From assembly GCF_963664915.1 (NCBI RefSeq), contig NZ_OY761810.1, forward strand, positions 1,006,661 to 1,070,660: a DNA stretch of 64,000 bases. The letters are read 5' to 3'. The notes beneath the pieces are model-generated. The model was not told the origin of the DNA. It saw nothing but the letters and a program-made list of their open reading frames with translations, and made no database searches. Both the position numbers and the translations under genes were made by a program. This document shows, one piece after another, positions 63,047-64,000 of the stretch (position 1 is its first letter; every line of letters begins with the position of its first letter). This stretch comes from an uncultured Caproiciproducens sp. (GTDB taxonomy: Bacteria; Bacillota; Clostridia; Oscillospirales; Acutalibacteraceae).

Positions 63047-63721
63047 TTAAATCGGAGAGTTTTCCACGGCTTCCCCTCCCAGTGTGGAAAAGTTTTGAAC
63101 TTTTAAACGGCGGTCATGTTTCGCTTTGGAGAACACGCAACCGCAGTAATCCTGCCGATATAAATCATACTCTGCAGAAAGTTCGATGGAGCGTTTATAG
63201 CCGTTTTGCTTTTTGAAATCGGAATATAAATAGCGTACCCCGTACTCTTTTTCCAGCGAAGCGCCGATTTGGTTCAGCTTTTCCGCATTTTTGTACGGGC
63301 TGATGGAAAGTGTAGTGGTAAAGTAGGCGAATCCCCCCGCTTTTGCCGCCTGTGCGGCCTCCCTTAGCCGTAAATCATAGCAGGCGAAACAGCGCTCGCC
63401 GCCTTCCGGCTCGTCCTCGCGGCCCCTCGCAAGGGCGAAGAAGCGTTCGGTGTCGTATCCGCCCTCCTGAAAAGAAACCGGATGCTTTACAGGAAGCGCC
63501 GCAATCAGCCGTTTTACCTCGGCAACGCGCTTGCGGTATTCCTCAGAGGGAGAAATATTCGGATTGTAATAAAAAATCGTAATATCAAAATAGTTAGAGA
63601 GGTATTCCAGCACATAGCTGCTGCACGGCGCACAGCAGGCGTGCAGCAAAAGGGAGGGCGTTTCGCCGTGCAGGCCGGCAATGGTTTTTTCCAGCTCTTT
63701 CTGATAGTTGATTTTTACCAT
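63047..63721 (-). CDS. queH: Epoxyqueuosine reductase QueH
   Basis: 224 aa (DUF208 family). Converts epoxyqueuosine to queuosine in tRNA. Metal/cluster cysteines: LLHACCAPCSSYVLEYL, GGERCFACYDLRL and DYCGCVFSK; the conserved YNPNISPSEEYRKR and DFKKQNGYKRS are present. It is the oxygen-sensitive alternative to QueG. GGAGGG precedes the ATG. Confidence 0.95.
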   Translation of the reverse strand: MVKINYQKELEKTIAGLHGETPSLLLHACCAPCSSYVLEYLSNYFDITIFYYNPNISPSEEYRKRVAEVKRLIAALPVKHPVSFQEGGYDTERFFALARGREDEPEGGERCFACYDLRLREAAQAAKAGGFAYFTTTLSISPYKNAEKLNQIGASLEKEYGVRYLYSDFKKQNGYKRSIELSAEYDLYRQDYCGCVFSKAKHDRRLKVQNFSTLGGEAVENSPI

Positions 63722-63770
63722 GCGAAATCCCTCCTTTGTAAATTAAAATGTTTACTGTATATTATATCAC

Positions 63771-63800
63771 AAAAAAGCGCTCCGCAATACTGCGGAGCGC
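63771..63800 (-). terminator. Terminator of aspS
   Basis: GCGCTCCGCA (63777-63786) and TGCGGAGCGC (63791-63800) pair perfectly, then TTTTTTGTG on the minus strand; 7 bp beyond the aspS stop. Confidence 0.92.
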
Positions 63801-63807
63801 CGAATGT

Positions 63808-64000
63808 TTATTCTTTTGGGAGAATGCCGATTCCGAGTTCGACCAGCTGCTTTTCATCGACGTCTGTCGGAGCGCCCGACATCAGTTCAGAGGAAGAAGC
63901 AACCTTCGGGAACGCGATCACTTCGCGGATACTGTCGCAGTCGAGCATCAGCATCACCAGTCGGTCAAGCCCGAACGCCATGCCGCCGTGCGGCGGGGCA
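63808..64000 (-). CDS. aspS: Aspartyl-tRNA synthetase, C-terminal part (truncated by the window)
   Basis: About 64 codons on the minus strand ending at TAA 63808-63810: [18 protein letters not shown] (class II motif 3 with the catalytic Arg), then [10 protein letters not shown] and a short tail ending ILPKE. This is the C-terminus of AspRS; the rest lies beyond the window edge. Confidence 0.93.
   Translation of the reverse strand, partial: APPHGGMAFGLDRLVMLMLDCDSIREVIAFPKVASSSELMSGAPTDVDEKQLVELGIGILPKE

Overview
The window looks like the replication-origin region of a Clostridia chromosome, probably an Oscillospiraceae/Ruminococcaceae-type strict anaerobe. Evidence: the gene order rpmH-rnpA-yidD-yidC-jag-mnmE-mnmG-rsmG-noc-parA-parB on the minus strand facing dnaA-dnaN-rlbA-recF-remB-gyrB-gyrA on the plus strand; a class III (oxygen-sensitive) ribonucleotide reductase nrdD/nrdG; QueH; frequent TTG/GTG starts with strong GGAGG ribosome sites; and an acyl-ACP thioesterase. 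The genus is inference; no 16S gene is present.

Layout. (1) 1-2287: a secreted GH25 lysozyme and a small lipoprotein, both minus strand. (2) 2288-16039: a 13.7-kb island bounded by two perfect 45-bp direct repeats, which are the 3' part of tRNA-Val(CAC). The right copy lies in the intact tRNA gene; the left copy is an orphan fragment beside the C-terminal relic of a tyrosine integrase. Cargo: a broken and an intact acetyltransferase, two lipoproteins, a TetR-controlled radical SAM protein, and a large metalloid/thiol block with three ArsR repressors, an ArsP-type permease, a split pair of half-permeases, a redox CxxC protein, a CoA-disulfide reductase/rhodanese, ArsD, ArsA and a HesB-like protein. 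No ArsB or Acr3 is visible. (3) 15995-16255: tRNA-Val, tRNA-Glu, tRNA-Met. (4) 16357-20808: nanE, guaB, acyl-ACP thioesterase, serS. (5) 20868-30649: chromosome segregation, tRNA modification and membrane-insertion genes, with two parS-like sites. (6) 30650-32620: dnaA and the probable oriC, including four degenerate DnaA-box-like 9-mers in 41 bp between dnaA and dnaN. (7) 32621-42158: dnaN to gyrA, with three tandem YcxB-like membrane proteins between gyrB and gyrA. (8) 42174-48826: a lipoprotein, a Nudix hydrolase, a small membrane protein and a Gld-like ABC export system. (9) 48995-50531: a PII-like protein coupled to a cation/proton antiporter. (10) 50635-57088: a minus-strand operon for a type IV filament-like machine (PilT-type ATPase, PilC/GspF-type platform, four small single-TM pilin-like proteins, a transglutaminase-like lipoprotein) headed by a BTAD regulator with a degenerate GGDEF-like tail. 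(11) 57204-64000: nrdG/nrdD, HxlR regulator with aldo/keto reductase, an MFS transporter, queH, and the 3' end of aspS.

How it fits together: most of the window is conserved housekeeping around the origin. The accessory interest lies in the tRNA-Val island, whose metalloid block pairs the ArsA/ArsD pump-energising proteins with non-canonical permeases, and in the filament operon, whose pilin-like subunits lack the normal prepilin peptidase motif. All functions are assigned by reading protein motifs; no database search was run.
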